Notes: generated by a model from the sequence alone, not told the origin. Shown: positions 10,083 through 21,663, counted from the first letter of the stretch. The stretch is 64,000 bases of DNA from Ostrinia nubilalis (GCF_963855985.1 NC_087112.1:8620501-8684500); one strand, 5' to 3'. A program made the numbers and translations.

Positions 10083-11220
10083 TATTTATAACCATCTAAT
10101 TTGCCACTGTAAGCGTACTAGTAAACAGTGATTCACAGTACCTGAATACCTAATCATGGAATATCGAGACAAAACCACAGATCGCAGTATCGGTACAATT
10201 AATTGAGTTTCGGTTGGTAGTGGTTCGTCGACACTGCGATTGTGCAAATTGTTAACTGATAATTGAGGATCGTGTAGGTCGACTACTCTGAAGGAACCGC
10301 CAGGAAGATCCGTAATTTTATATGGATTTTCATAGACTTCATTATTACTATAGTTTCATGGAGGAATTATTACACGATTGCATTTTAAATTAACTTGAAA
10401 GTACTGCTTACATAAAAAAGTGACTTTCGAAATACGGTAACAGTGATTTAACTTAAATTGACAAGTGTCAAGCTCACTATCAGTAGACAATTTTCCCGGG
10501 TTGAATAAAAATCTTTGATTGAGAACGCATGAATACTTATTGGCTTTTTCTTTCTTCAAGTTTGTTAGTAGGTACTCACTGGAAAAATACTTATACGAAA
10601 AAAAGGCACTAAAACAGTGCCTTTTTAAAATTTTGTATGAAATACAGTTTAAATTCTAAATGAATGATTCTTGTAACAAAACTGGACGCTCTTTGAACTA
10701 TCTATGTATTCAGTGCTGCCAAAATCACACGACATTTTACTAGCTCGTAGAGCTCATATCAAACTTGTCGACTTACACCAAATGTTACTCAGTTAATTCT
10801 CGAATCGGTATAATTAGTAGCTGTTCATGATATTCAATAATTAATATTTCAGGGCAGGCTCAGATGTGATTATTGAGAGCGTAATGCGTTACAGTTATGT
10901 ACGACCTTGTCACGGGTTAAATTAACCGCTTAATCGCAGTTGACAAGATAACGGGTTGTTTAATCTGGTATGGGTTTGACTAATCGATGGATTAGCGGCG
11001 TAAATTGATTGGCAAAGGGTTAAATAGATAAGAAGGTTTAAAAAATCAAAACTGCATTTAATTATTGGGAAAATTTGATTTGTCCTTATTAATTCCTATT
11101 TGAGTCTTTCTAGTTCCATTTAAGTTAATTTTGTAAGCTGTCTGATATTTGATAGGTTGTAAACTTTCATAATTTAATTAAAAAAAATTTAGCGTAGTCG
11201 CCTTACTGAATTTAGTCTTT
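10083..11220. other. 1.1-kb stretch without a recognisable gene
   Basis: A perfect short hairpin AAAGGCACT..AGTGCCTTT lies at 10603-10626. Positions 10880-11010 contain homeodomain-like TAAT words (GGATTAGCGGCGTAAATTG), which is weak evidence of anything. No coding signal. Confidence 0.45.
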
Positions 11221-11366
11221 CGCCCGTATTCACAAACATTACTATGAGGTCTCACAGTGCGCGTGGACGCACAGGGTGACACACGAATTGATCACAGAGC
11301 TCTATTCAACGCTGTGCGTTCGATTTACTGCTTCACTTAAGCAAGCATCGTTTGTGAATACGGGCA
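11221..11366 (+). mobile_element. M150 MITE copy 3
   Basis: A near-consensus copy from CGCCCGTATTCACAAACATT to GTTTGTGAATACGGGC. No clear duplication flanks it. Confidence 0.88.
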
Positions 11367-12176
11367 TTTATGTCTGCAGTGAATTTTGCAAGATTATAAC
11401 GTAGAATCATCAACATCGTCCATGTTTTGTCTCTATAGATAAGGTACCATAAAGCTGACAGTAAATTACATACCAATTCACTAATTCCAATGCAGGATTG
11501 GAATTACTTTACCCCTCAATCGATTTAAACCAAATATTACCCAAAAAACAGAAACTGTAAGTAAGAAAAGAATACATAAAATAAACAAAAGAACCAAAAC
11601 AGAAGAATACCTACAAACGAAATTAGCAGAACGCAATGAATAGAAAACAGTTTCTAAGACTTTAATGACTCTACCGACTCAAAAAAGACTTAATAGAGAC
11701 TCACAAAGCTTTTGAAAGCTTCGTAGAGACTGCATTAGAGTGATTACGGAAGTTGCACCTTCGAAGCCTCCCCTCTCATGATATTTCAAATTAAACCCCT
11801 GGAAACAGGATGCGTTGGACAAAGAAATGCGGAAGTGGATAGGGGTGTAAGTTTGTGGGATTTGTCGATAGTTTTGTTTTGTCGATAAATTCTAATGGGA
11901 GCGTAATTTAAGTTGTGTTCGAAATATGAGTCAAAGGTACTAAGATTTATGAGTACGTTAGAAATCTTTTATGTTTCAAACTCGAGCATAAAAATTAAAG
12001 ACTTTTTTACTTCGGTGATTCAACGATATTTCGTACGGACGGACAGTACTTCATTATCTCAGCATGATAACGAAATAAGTAATGTTTCAATTAATTAGTT
12101 GGAAAAATATGCATGAGTGGCTGGCACTAGGTAAGCTCTTTATGCAGCAATAGAATAACGCTGAGTTATAACTGAT
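11367..12176. other. No gene seen
   Basis: AT-rich with no repeat I recognise. The 61-codon frame at 11913 has no motif. Confidence 0.5.
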
Positions 12177-12289
12177 CAGTAGGCCTAAGATGCGCACCGT
12201 GATAACTTTTATCGACGTCAAAATGTATGGGCAAAATCGATAAAATGGCGTGATAATCGCTTATCGCGGCGCGCATCTTAGGCCTACTG
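12177..12289. mobile_element. Short MITE, ends CAGTAGGCCTAAGATGCGC
   Basis: The terminal inverted repeats pair over about 30 bp with few mismatches (CAGTAGGCCTAAGATGCGC at one end, GCGCATCTTAGGCCTACTG at the other). Total 113 bp. No duplication is evident. Confidence 0.8.
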
Positions 12290-13292
12290 GAGACAACCAA
12301 AGAGACATACGCATAGCAGACATCATATCCAACTATAGATATTTAGTTACATAATATCACTTTTTACTTTGACATAAGATGCCCCAATATTTAGGATTTA
12401 CTGTCGTTCGTACATAAAAATTCCCTTATAATTCGAGTTCCGTAACTCATACCGTGCCGAAATTTGCTTTTCACAGAAGATGGATATCGAGTGTCCCCTG
12501 AGGGGGCCCTTTGTATTTTGCCTCGTTAAAAATTGACCTCTGTTCCAGAGGTTTATATGCCAACTTTTGCGAGAAAACCTTGAAACAGTTTATGAAGCTA
12601 ATTATAAATTCATGGTACAGACATATTTGCGTATTTATAATTTAACTCAGCTTAGGAATATGAAAAAATCCGCTCTTTCGTAATTTTCAGGTGGTTTATT
12701 TAATACTATAATGGTATCTACAAATGGCAAACGTAATGCCCTAAAATTATATCTCAGTCAACTTTTAAGCTTAGCAAAATTTTGTGAGATGGAAATTTTG
12801 AATGTTAGCACCAAACAACAAAATAATATTTTGGACAAAAATTATCGTTTCAATCAAGATCAATTTCATTTTTGACTAACTTAACAAATTCAAATTCTTT
12901 AGTAGCTCGTAAGATACATCACTCTATCGACTTCATCGACTCGACAACATCGCCACATCACTACAAAAGCAATAAATACTGGCAATTGGTATTACAGCAA
13001 GATTCACAAGTTTAGACGTTTCGACCGAAGGCGATAAATAAAGAATTTTCTTAATAAAAATACGAAGCGTTTCATTAAGCACGGATAACTTATGCACGGT
13101 GGGGTGCAAACTGAACAGGGGTGCCTCAAGGGACCCTATTAAGCCCCCTGTTATAAAGTAATAGGAAATTTGATGCAAGGTGTAAACAAGGGATCAGGGA
13201 CATAACGTTGTTTTACTTATAAATAGAAAAAGTTAAATTGAACGATGGAAATTAAGTGTTGGGGTATAGCCGTCAGTTTAAATGTTTGCTTA
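12290..13292. other. 1.0-kb stretch without a recognisable gene
   Basis: No repeat termini and no supported frame. The 81-codon minus frame at 12933-13178 has no motif. Confidence 0.5.
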
Positions 13293-13880
13293 AGGTAGCA
13301 TTCGGATCAAGACGACCGCGACGCGAGACCGCGACTCGAGACCGCGACCGGCGACCGCGACCCACTGCTTTATATGAATTAATAGGAAGTGCTGACGGAT
13401 GCAAGCGACCGAGTCGCGCGACGTGTGGGCGTGGCCTGCCGGCTACTTGCGTCGCGCGACTCGGTCGCTCACAAGGCAGTGCCGTCGCGCGACAGATGCA
13501 AAATGGCCGTGTTTTCTTCGCACGAAGACGAAATTTTAATAGAATTAGTAAGTAAAAACGCACCTGTATTCGATACGAGACTTCAAGCTTATAAAGATAA
13601 TACTGTGAGAGACAATATTTGGGAAAAAATTGGAAAAGCATTAAATAAAACAATTAAGTTCAAATGATACATATTTTTATTAGAAAAGGTACTTATTTTT
13701 ATTGTTTACAGATAGGTACTATTTTACTTTAACTGCAAACATACTGAGTTTCGTATGGGTCGCACGACTCGTGTCGCGAAGATTCGTAAGTAGCTGTCGC
13801 CCTGCGACCTGCGACCGGTCGCCGGTCGCGGTCTCGAGTCGCGGTCTCGCGTCGCGGTCGTCTTGATCCGAATGCTACCT
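13293..13880. mobile_element. PIF/Harbinger-type element retaining a MADF-like frame (long form)
   Basis: It has the same termini as the 9.67-kb copy (AGGTAGCATTCGGATCAAGA and complement) and a TTA duplication at 13290-13292 and 13881-13883. Unlike the short form it keeps an AT-rich block at about 13529-13795 with a reading frame. Harbinger elements are known to carry a transposase gene and a separate Myb/SANT-like or MADF gene; only part of the latter is left here. The two copies show how a short derivative arises by internal deletion. Confidence 0.87.
13503..13667 (+). pseudogene. Truncated MADF/Myb-SANT-like protein of a Harbinger element
   Basis: ATG at 13503 opens 54 codons ending in TGA at 13665-13667. 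The protein has EILIELVSKNAPVFD and then DNIWEKIGKALN, matching the start of MADF domains (LI.LV...P.LYD, a Y.D block, W..I...LN). MADF domains run about 80-90 residues and bind DNA; this one stops after about 50, so the C-terminal part is absent. In Harbinger elements this second protein is thought to help DNA recognition by the transposase. The frame is also open upstream from 13389, but that part is GC-rich terminal repeat, so I chose the internal ATG. No splice donor is obvious before the stop. Probably non-functional. Confidence 0.65.
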
Positions 13881-13883
13881 TTA

Positions 13884-14147
13884 GGGCTCGAAAAGAAGGA
13901 GTTTGTTCTAAGACCTACGATATTTTACACTAAAATACATTGTGGTGGGTTGACGGTTGAAATTCTGATAGGGGCAAATGTTTGGATAATAGAACACACT
14001 TTATTTGTACACCACACAAGACAAGAAAGGAAGATATAAAAGATACGGCACAATTTAGGCTTGATTTAGATAGTCTCTCTTTAACTACCTATATTTATTC
14101 ATTATCTAGTTAAGGATGTCTAGTATCTAAATGAGTATGATAGTTGA
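13884..14147. other. No gene seen
   Basis: AT-rich spacer. GTGGTGGGTTGACGGTTGAA near 13940 resembles the junction sequence at 28.12 kb. Confidence 0.4.
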
Positions 14148-14240
14148 TATAAATAAATAATAATAAATAAATAAATATCCTTGGACATTTTACACTGCGC
14201 TGCTAGTCCCAAACTAAGCAAAGCTTGTACTATGGGTTTA
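14148..14240 (-). repeat. LINE 3' UTR fragment with (TAAA)n tail
   Basis: ATAAATAAATAATAATAAAT is followed by TTGGACATTTTACACTG and CCCAAACTAAGCAAAGCTTG, a combination I associate with lepidopteran Jockey-type LINE 3' ends in reverse orientation. No coding part is left. Confidence 0.5.
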
Positions 14241-14902
14241 TATGGTTTATTATTTTATATCATCATCCTGAGTGTTTCTAGGGGCATGTTTTCGTAGCAA
14301 TGTATTATTGAAGTTAAATGTTTTGATACCCAATTCCTATTTCTAAACGTATCTTCCAGATGACGAATGGTATGTGTATTGAATCGCATAGAGAATTTGA
14401 GCTAGCGCCAACAATATCAGAAGGTTATAACTAAATTGTTGGATATTTCTAATCCAGTTCGAAGAATTGAAGCAATTGGGCTCAGTGGAATCAACATGGG
14501 CTCTAGTTCTATTCCCGATTAGTGCAGACTTCGTACTAAGAAAGCAAGAAGATTTATGATATTTTTTTTTCTTTAATTAACTGCAATAAACGTAGTTAAA
14601 TTCCATTTTGGCTTCATTTTGGAGTTTCACTAGTGGTTATTACTGTATTGAAAGCGCGTGCTATGGTTGTCCTAATTCTGAAAATAAGTAAGGTAATAAA
14701 AATACATCCTCTATTTCATTTTCCTCTGTTGTCTTCAGGGTTAATGCTTAATATACAGGGGCATGTGATGCATAAAAATTATCGATGTGATGACTCTATC
14801 TGTCTGTAACTTTTTTAAGTTTAATTCTTTGAATCAATATAAAGAGATAATGAGGTCTACGACAAGCACATAATATGCTAAATCTTTTCACATAAATAAA
14901 TC
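14241..14902. other. No gene seen
   Basis: A CTATCTGTCTGTAAC patch near 14795 may be the interior of the Helitron whose 3' end lies at 15176; otherwise nothing is recognised. Confidence 0.4.
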
Positions 14903-15099
14903 AGCAAGGTTCTGGAGTGGAGGCCGCGTACCGGAAAACGCAGCGTAGGACGTTCACCCACAAGGTGGACCGACGACATCCTAAAGGTAGCAGGAAGGCG
15001 GTGAACGCAGGCCGCTACCAACCGGGCAACATGGAAAGCATTGGGGGAGGCCTATGTTCAGCAGTGGACGTCCTATGGCTGAGATGATGATGATGATGA
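14903..15099 (+). mobile_element. RTE-A LINE 3' end
   Basis: The C-terminal RT-protein frame reads GRSPTRWTDDILKVAGRR, then a stop (TGA where other copies have TGG), then TQAATNRATWKALGEAYVQQ and WTSYG-stop. It finishes in a GATGATGATGATG tail. It is 5'-truncated. No duplication is found. Confidence 0.88.
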
Positions 15100-15118
15100 A
15101 GAAAGTAAAAAGATCTAG

Positions 15119-15176
15119 AATTCCATTAAGACTTTGACAGACAGGAAACGCGAGCGAAGCCGCGGTCAGAAGCTAG
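15119..15176 (+). mobile_element. Helitron 3' terminus
   Basis: GGAAACGCGAGCGAAGCCGC continues to AGCTAG before a T: hairpin plus CTAG end. The body was probably interrupted by the RTE-A copy just upstream. Confidence 0.65.
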
Positions 15177-15692
15177 TATAAACTAGTTTAATAGCACAAG
15201 ATTAGTACAGGCTTTATCGACAACGTACTAATTGAGATGTCAATGGTCAATTTATGGGATGTACGGCCGGCATGTGGGCACGGATTTATGGGGACGTCAA
15301 ATGCCATATGCCTATGACAATACGGACAGACGTTTTTTATTGTGTTATAGCCCACGCATCCTTTGACAGGACGAGGCAGGATTGTGATTTCAAATTCTAA
15401 CTTCAAACTTGAAATAAAATATCATGTAATTATGTGTGTTCTACAATAATTTTGTAATTTTTAAATGCCACATGTAGTTTTTTTCATAGATGTTATTTTT
15501 CCTAAATAACATGTAACTGTCTTTTTCTAATAAGCAAAAATTTTAACGAGTATTTCAGATATCCTATACTTTTTGGAAATTTTGAGTTGTTCCATTATTT
15601 TATCGGACGTACAGAGGACTGCACATGACAAGTATTTTTGTTGCAACTTGCTATTATTACAACAATAAAAATTCCAGTTTTGTTTAGTATAT
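15177..15692. other. No gene seen
   Basis: AT-rich. The 72-codon minus frame at 15188 has no motif. Confidence 0.5.
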
Positions 15693-15832
15693 TCATCATC
15701 TTCATCATCATTTCAGCCATAGGACGTCCTATGCTGAACATAGGCCTCCCCAGATTATTTCCACATTGATCGGTTGGTAGACTTGCTAGCGTCCTGCACC
15801 CAGCGCCTTCCAGCTAAGATTATGATGTCGTC
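15693..15832 (-). mobile_element. RTE-A LINE 3' end (minus)
   Basis: Reverse-oriented tail ATCATCATTTCAGCC, then AGGACGTCCTATGCTGAACA and the GGCCTCCCC block, fading at GATGTCGTC. Diverged. Confidence 0.8.
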
Positions 15833-16879
15833 TATTAGAAGATTAAGCGTTCAAAATAAAATATTGTAAGCAACGCTTTTTTAATCCTGTGTAACCGAGT
15901 CTTTATCATAACTTCCAATCATGTGGCCGTAGCCTAACAATGTCTGCTTAATAACTTGCAGCTTCTTGAACCCACAAACAAAGCGAATGCAGCTATTACT
16001 TGGGAAGGACTGTGCTTCCCTCTGTCGTTAAATTTCCACAAAGCAGCGCCGCCATTACGAACGGCCACAAAACAAAATGGCCGCTGAGAAACAACAGGAA
16101 AAATGTCGTTAGGCTACATATAAATTTGGGGAAGTTGCGGGGTTGTAATCGTTAATTAAAACGCTATCCCCAGTGATATTACTTACATTGAACATCCCCC
16201 TCAGCCTACAAAAATATTAAAAATATTTTTGGATTAACTTCGTTCAATGAGCAAGGGTATTTATTTAAACATCAGTTACGTACCTAACATTAAGCTCCAG
16301 AGATAGTAAGTAGTATCAATGTTTTGCCACAGAATAAACTGAAAAGTATTTGCTTTAAATTAACAAAGAAGACCCTGAAAACATAAGTTGGACACGATTA
16401 ATTTTGTGCCAAAATATCTCCATATAAGCATTGATTGATATATTCGATAGGTTTTATGAGAAATATCTGTCTGTGAAAATACAGACATAAAATTAAAGTG
16501 ATATATATCTAAAACATCTATCAGGCCTCCAAAAGCTGAGTCCAATTTTGTAACTACAAGCAAACTTGATCTTAAAAGAACAATCAAAGTTTTTCTTAAA
16601 ATAAATATTGATTTACGCTAAAAACCAATTCCTCTTGTTGGGAATCAAACCCAAACCCTTGTTGACTTGACAGACGTTCTAACCGAGAACCGAATAGTAA
16701 ATTCTGGATACACAGACAAACACTGCGATCTTCGCGCATACATTTTGTATGCAAATAGGCTGGGAAGCGCTATAAGAGGGAGAGTTTCTAGTGGTGTTGC
16801 CAGTTTAGTCTATTTGGGACGTCCCGGCTTACGAGGGACTGGTGGCATCATGATTCGGTCTTGAAAAGAAAAGAGTAGA
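15833..16879. other. 1.0-kb stretch, one possible tRNA-like remnant
   Basis: GGGAATCAAACCCAAACCC at 16639-16657 is the complement of a B-box-like GGTTTGATTCCC, suggesting a decayed SINE in minus orientation. No gene is supported. Confidence 0.4.
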
Positions 16880-16925
16880 GAGAAAACTAGGGCACTTAGC
16901 GTCCCGCAAGTGCCCTAGTTTTCTC
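16880..16925. repeat. Perfect 18-bp stem hairpin
   Basis: GAGAAAACTAGGGCACTT (16880-16897) and its exact complement (16908-16925) enclose a 10-nt loop. It may be the closed-up remnant of a MITE; nothing shows that it is transcribed. Confidence 0.8.
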
Positions 16926-17800
16926 GAGCGAAGACATTCTAGCAGAATTTTCGATTATTTCGAAACGAAAATCTAATTAGTTACTAGGATATTCAAACGA
17001 CAACACTTACGAAAGTAACTAGCTGAATTCTTTGTTCTTAATTTGTTTGACAGAAAACTTTGTTAGAAGTAAGAAAACTTTTTATAGTGAATTCAATAGT
17101 GGTTTGGCTGGTGTTACAAGATTTTTGTAAGCATTACCCACCTGAAATTGCATACCTATAGTTATTTTTCAGTGAACCCTAGTAAAAAAGATTTTTTTTA
17201 TTATCGCGTTCGGCTTCTGGAAAATCTCTTTTCGAAAATTAAATACCTGATATTTATTATCCTCCGTCCCGGAATTTGACACATGGCAACACTACACTAG
17301 TCCACAGGAAGCCGGTGAATTTTTAAGTTTTAGTGGTTTTTACCCGCGATGACGATGCACCCTCAGCTTTAGTGGCCATGAGCCTTGTAGCAGTCATTTG
17401 ATTTAGCATAATTGTCATAAAAAGAATGAAACCGTTAGAAAGCAAGAGAGAAATTATGTATTTATTTTGCACCTTAGGGACGGTACAGGGGGGAAACAAT
17501 TTGATTTATTTATTTATTTATTCAGGAAAACTAGGGTTTTACAGATGTTAAAATAAATTTGAAGGATACTTGCTGAAAATATTGGTGTGGTAGATTACAC
17601 CAGGATCCTTGGTCTATAGAAATAGCCTGAATGTTAAACAGCTATGTATTAAATAACTGCTCAGTCTATAAAGTCACTCTAATAATAATCCATCGAGGCC
17701 AGTCTTTTGGGCACCAGGCCCCCGGTTATCTAAAAAATATTATATGAATAACTTGTAAGTATTTAGGTAATATGGTAATTTAATACATACATATACGTTA
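16926..17800. other. No gene seen
   Basis: A TTTA microsatellite lies at 17503-17522; otherwise unrecognised AT-rich sequence. Confidence 0.5.
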
Positions 17801-17980
17801 GGGCAGAAAAGTATTCGAGTGGCGACCACAGGCCCGAAGGGCACGCTCCCGACTAGGTGGACCGACGATCAGGCGAAGGTCGCGGGAAGTACCTGGATGC
17901 GCGCATCGCAGGACCGGTCGTCATGGAAATCCTTGGGGTAAGCCTTTGTCCAGCAGTGGATTTATTCTGCTGAAACGATA
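17801..17980 (+). mobile_element. RTE-B LINE 3' end
   Basis: Decayed frame with the AGGTGGACCGACGAT and GGTCGCGGGAAG blocks, then CCTTTGTCCAGCAGTGGA and GCTGAAACGA. The canonical GACGTC block is mutated. Confidence 0.8.
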
Positions 17981-18542
17981 TACATTTTCAACACCAATAT
18001 CCATAGCATCCATCGAGAATAACTCTGAAATTGTACTTAAGTTTAAGACTCACCATGGCTTATATCCGATGAATAAGCACCCTAATTAAACTTCCCCTTA
18101 ATTGTCTTCTCTAATCCGGACTCGTTAAAACTCCTGTCCCCCGGTCTTACCTGGAAAAATATAATAAGTCAAGTTAAAAAATTTACGTCACAAGCAGATA
18201 ACTTGGGCAGTGTTTAAGTGTCATTGCGAATTTTTTGGACCGCTCTGTGAAGATTCAGAATATTTCAGTAACAAAAACGTGGCTCTTGAAACTTATGTCA
18301 AAATCTTGGCTTAATCTTGAACAGAACTGTATTTTTGGAATTGAATAACAAAATGGCAAAAAATTCTTATGATCTTCTAACCAGACTAGTTACCTTACTG
18401 TGTATATGAATTTTTCTCTATCCAGAAGTCCTAGCTTATTAGGAGCTATTTTAACGCTTTGAAACTAATCTACGTGATGGATTCTACAGGCAACAATTTT
18501 TCACATAGTTATTATAATTTTCTGGCGTTAATTTTCTGAAAC
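17981..18542. other. No gene seen
   Basis: AT-rich, no recognised structure. Confidence 0.5.
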
Positions 18543-18735
18543 AACTTGAAAAAATCCTCTGGAAGAGCAGTCGCACAGCAAGCAAAGGTCGTGGGTTCGA
18601 TTTCCAAACTAGGCAGTTCGATTTTATAAGTTATTTATAAAAAAGTTACATGAAAAAATTTAATCTCAGCTGCGATTTGATACCACGACCCTTACCTTAC
18701 TATTTACACTGACTGAGCTACTTCGACATTGCTAA
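18543..18735. repeat. Two SINE fragments in opposite orientation
   Basis: Plus strand 18547-18628 reads GGAAGAGCAGTCGCACAGCA then GGTCGTGGGTTCGATTTCC (A- and B-box-like halves). Minus strand 18665-18732 reads GAAGTAGCTCAGTCAGTG and GGTCGTGGTATCAAATCG. Both come from the tRNA-derived family best preserved at 34.95 kb. Confidence 0.6.
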
Positions 18736-19425
18736 ATCTGTCAAAATTATCAACCTTTGCTTCAAGCCAACATAAACATTAATAGACTGTGTGTCAAAGA
18801 AATTAGAGCACATTACTGCTAACAAATTCCCCCTGACAACGTCCTCAGTAAATTAACCTTGATAATCACATCACCGGCTAACATGGGTATAAGTTTGACA
18901 GTTCAGCAACGCATGTCAGACGGGTTAGTTCGGATAATTCAACTAGCGAGTTATAATTTCACTTTGTCTTCGGAGACGAGTGTCATGGCGGCAGCTCAAG
19001 TTTGCGAATGTTAGGCATAAGTATACCTACGTCATGGTAGACTTAACTATAAGTCACTGAGATTTGATGAAACTATACTTCATATTGGTAATTATTAGTC
19101 CAGTCAAATTAGACATGAACCCTGCAATAATTCGCATACAGCTGAGAATTGGTACGAATGTTCGCAGCACCATTATAAATTAAAACTGTGAAAAGTCCCC
19201 ATCAATCCGACATGTGCTAAAAAAAAATTCAATGTCAAAGTTAAAATATTAGGGTTTTTGCGATTTTCAATCAAACGGTGAGTTTTATCACAAAAATATG
19301 TAGGACAATATTTTAGTTAGACCATGCAATTATCTTCACACTTTCTCCTAAGAGTCAGCGATACACTGATTGAAAGAGTTAAAAAAGTGTTTTCTTCATA
19401 ATGATCTTACACATAAATACAACGT
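18736..19425. other. No gene seen
   Basis: Mixed sequence with no recognised element. Confidence 0.5.
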
Positions 19426-19620
19426 AATAGCGCGGTTTCGCCCGCTTAAAATTTGATAAATATGTGATATTCTTCTGTACCTACGAGTATTATACATACG
19501 ATTATACGAGCAATAACATTGTGAAGCTTCATCCAAATCCGTCCAGTAGTTACTAGAGTTTAAACATTCATCATCAAAAACTTTATGATTTCAAATAGTC
19601 CAATTGTAGTGTTTAAATCC
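19426..19620 (-). mobile_element. Decayed Helitron-like fragment (minus)
   Basis: GCGCGGTTTCGCCCGCTTAA at the left is an altered hairpin end. ATCCAAATCCGTCCAGTAGT at 19535 is a typical interior block. The termini are not intact. Confidence 0.6.
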
Positions 19621-20034
19621 TAAAAAGTTTCGCAGATCTAGATCAGTCTACTAGACTCGTAATTATCGTTATTATTAGTTTTAGTTTGTAATAGCAACCG
19701 AGATGGCGCTATCCCATTTTACTTCGCGGTATCGAGAGATTTTTCTGGTTTATAGAAAAAGTCTCTTTACTAATATGCAAAATATTAGTAGGTACCATCT
19801 TTATTAAGGGCAACTGATTTTCTATTATGTATCGTTCCATTCAAGAAACATATTGGCATAAACATACAACAGCATGTACCTTTATGAACAACAATAGGTA
19901 GACAATAGTGATAGGAGCTATTAGGTTTGTGCGAGCAGCGTATATAGAAGGTATTGGCCATTTGCAGAGACAAAAGCAGCTGATCACTCAAGGCAACTTC
20001 AATCAACAAAAGATCAATTAATATGCTATCACAA
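19621..20034. other. No gene seen
   Basis: Contains a GAGATGGCGCTATCCC block near 19702, related to the ATAGATGGCGC words inside Helitron-like repeats. The 74-codon minus frame has no motif. Confidence 0.4.
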
Positions 20035-20316
20035 TCCTACTAATATTATAAATGCGAAAGTTTGTTTGGATGTCTGGATGTTTGTTGCTCATTCACGCAA
20101 AAACTACTGAACGGATTCTGATGAAAATCTACAGCATTATCCTTTGTAACCCAGAACAACATATGACATATAAAAAGCCTATAAGGCTATATTTTTTTTA
20201 CCCGGCTTCGTATTTCAATCTGTTATTAAAATACTATCTCGTGTAATCCTTCCAAAAACCGGGACAAAAACTATCTTAAGATGTTACCTGGGTATGAAGC
20301 GAATCCGCGGGCAAAA
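20035..20316 (+). mobile_element. Helitron-like element, damaged 3' end
   Basis: It begins TCCTACTAATATTATAAATG after an A. The interior has ACTACTGAACGGATTCTGAT. The 3' hairpin is degraded to GAAGCGAATCCGCGGGC and the CTAG end is gone. Confidence 0.8.
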
Positions 20317-20726
20317 CATATATATTCTATTCTGTTTTCACTAATCAGGTATGTAAAATAAAAAATATACGTCCACAGCCATCAAGTTTATTCGCTGTGA
20401 AATCTTTTAGGATGCTGTAGGCGTTACTTAAACACGAGGCTCGTAAAAAGTGGCATCATTTTACGAATACGGCCCAAAATTACTTCATTCCAAGTTCACA
20501 CCCTGTCATGGTGAAAATAGAACAGCCAGAACAACGAGAACTTGTCCCTTATAAAGATAAATTCAGTATCATTGAAGTACTACTTATAAAAGTCATCGTC
20601 ATCAGGATGAAACATAACCTCCAATTTACCAGAGGCAAATGGAGGATTTGGCCCAATCTGGCCAGACGGGTTGAAGACTTAGGTATCAAGTAAAATGTAA
20701 AATCTTGTATTGTACTCTAGATAAAT
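20317..20726. other. No gene seen
   Basis: Positions 20625-20690 contain AGAGGCAAATGGAGGATTTG, a block seen again at 37.65 kb and in related form at 63.17 kb; probably an undefined dispersed repeat. Confidence 0.45.
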
Positions 20727-20736
20727 CGGCTCATAA

Positions 20737-21003
20737 GCAATTTCTGTAATTCTGCAGAATTGCTCAAATATAGCAATGGGCGGGGCACATAGCTCGTAGA
20801 GCTGATGGCCGTTGAAGCAAAAAGGTCTCGAGTAGTGACCACTGGCCGGAAGACGAAGTGTGGGCAGGCGCCCCACTAGGTGGACCGACGATCTGGTGAG
20901 GGTCGTGGTAGATGCCTAGATGCGGGCAGTGCAGGACCGTTCGTCGTTGAAGTCCTTGAGGGAGGTCTTTGTTCAGCAGTGGACGTCATTTGGCTGAAAC
21001 AAA
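20737..21003 (+). mobile_element. RTE-B LINE 3' end with target duplication
   Basis: Decayed frame through TGGGCGGGGCACATAGCTCG, AGGTGGACCGACGATCTGG and CAGCAGTGGACGTCATTTGG to GAAACAAA. CGGCTCATAA at 20727-20736 precedes it and CGGCTCAT at 21004-21011 follows it. Confidence 0.8.
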
Positions 21004-21011
21004 CGGCTCAT

Positions 21012-21135
21012 GATGTCGTACCCTGAGTGCCCGAGTAACTGCACTCAGGAGGATTTAATGAATGCTGCTGACAACGCCACTCTTGTAGCGGAGTTTTGGG
21101 CTGAGGTTTGTTGTACACGATAAGAAGAAGAAGAA
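21012..21135 (+). mobile_element. RTE-G-like 3' end inserted in the same target
   Basis: A 124-bp insert ending ATAAGAAGAAGAAGAA, bounded by CGGCTCAT (21004-21011) and CGGCTCATAA (21136-21145). Only 3' UTR-like sequence remains. Class is assigned from the AAG-rich tail shared with 40.6 and 51.4 kb. Confidence 0.6.
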
Positions 21136-21145
21136 CGGCTCATAA

Positions 21146-21582
21146 AATCAAATTCTAGAGTTAACAAGATAAGTGAATTAACTCATCTATTTCGTTTGTG
21201 CCTCTCTTAAATATAACATGACGTCGCCCCACGTCTAATTTGGGCCTAAATCTTACATGAGACCTGTTAAAATGGCGTTCCCTTCCGCTTAACTGTACGG
21301 TCTTAATTTCGTTAAGTCCCCAAGGAAAGAAAGGATGGCCGGGTTTACGGACTTAATTGATTTTTGGGATCAAGTGACGAGTAACGGAGTAACGTGATAT
21401 AGGTGGTGATACGATGTAGTATTGTAATAGGGTGTGTAGCGGTGTCTAGGTGATATTTTTGAACACAATTGGATAAAAATAAACAATAATACGAGAAGTA
21501 TCGATTCTTAAATAAACAATAGGTAAATTTTGAAACCACAGTAAGTATTATTCAGGCACTTCCCTTAACAAGATCGACGTTT
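21146..21582. other. No gene seen
   Basis: No recognised repeat or frame. Confidence 0.5.
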
Positions 21583-21645
21583 CACTGAGTGGGAGGTTCT
21601 TTTTCTGCCCCAACGGCCATCAATTCTACGAGCTGTCTTCAGGTA
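21583..21645 (-). mobile_element. RTE-B internal fragment (minus)
   Basis: GAGTGGGAGG joined by deletion to CTGCCCCAACGGCCATCAA and CTACGAGCTG, matching the 28.5-kb copy. Confidence 0.6.
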
Positions 21646-21663
21646 GGCTGTATCCTAAGAATA

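Noticed and set aside
9482..10099. Several overlapping 99-107-codon frames
   Set aside because: They are GC-rich Harbinger terminal repeats read as codons (Arg/Ser/Ala-rich, repeated on both strands) with no protein domain outside the MADF part of the other copy.
16880..16925. A microRNA precursor
   Set aside because: The stem is only 18 bp with a perfect match and small loop; known precursors need a longer imperfect stem and nothing shows transcription.
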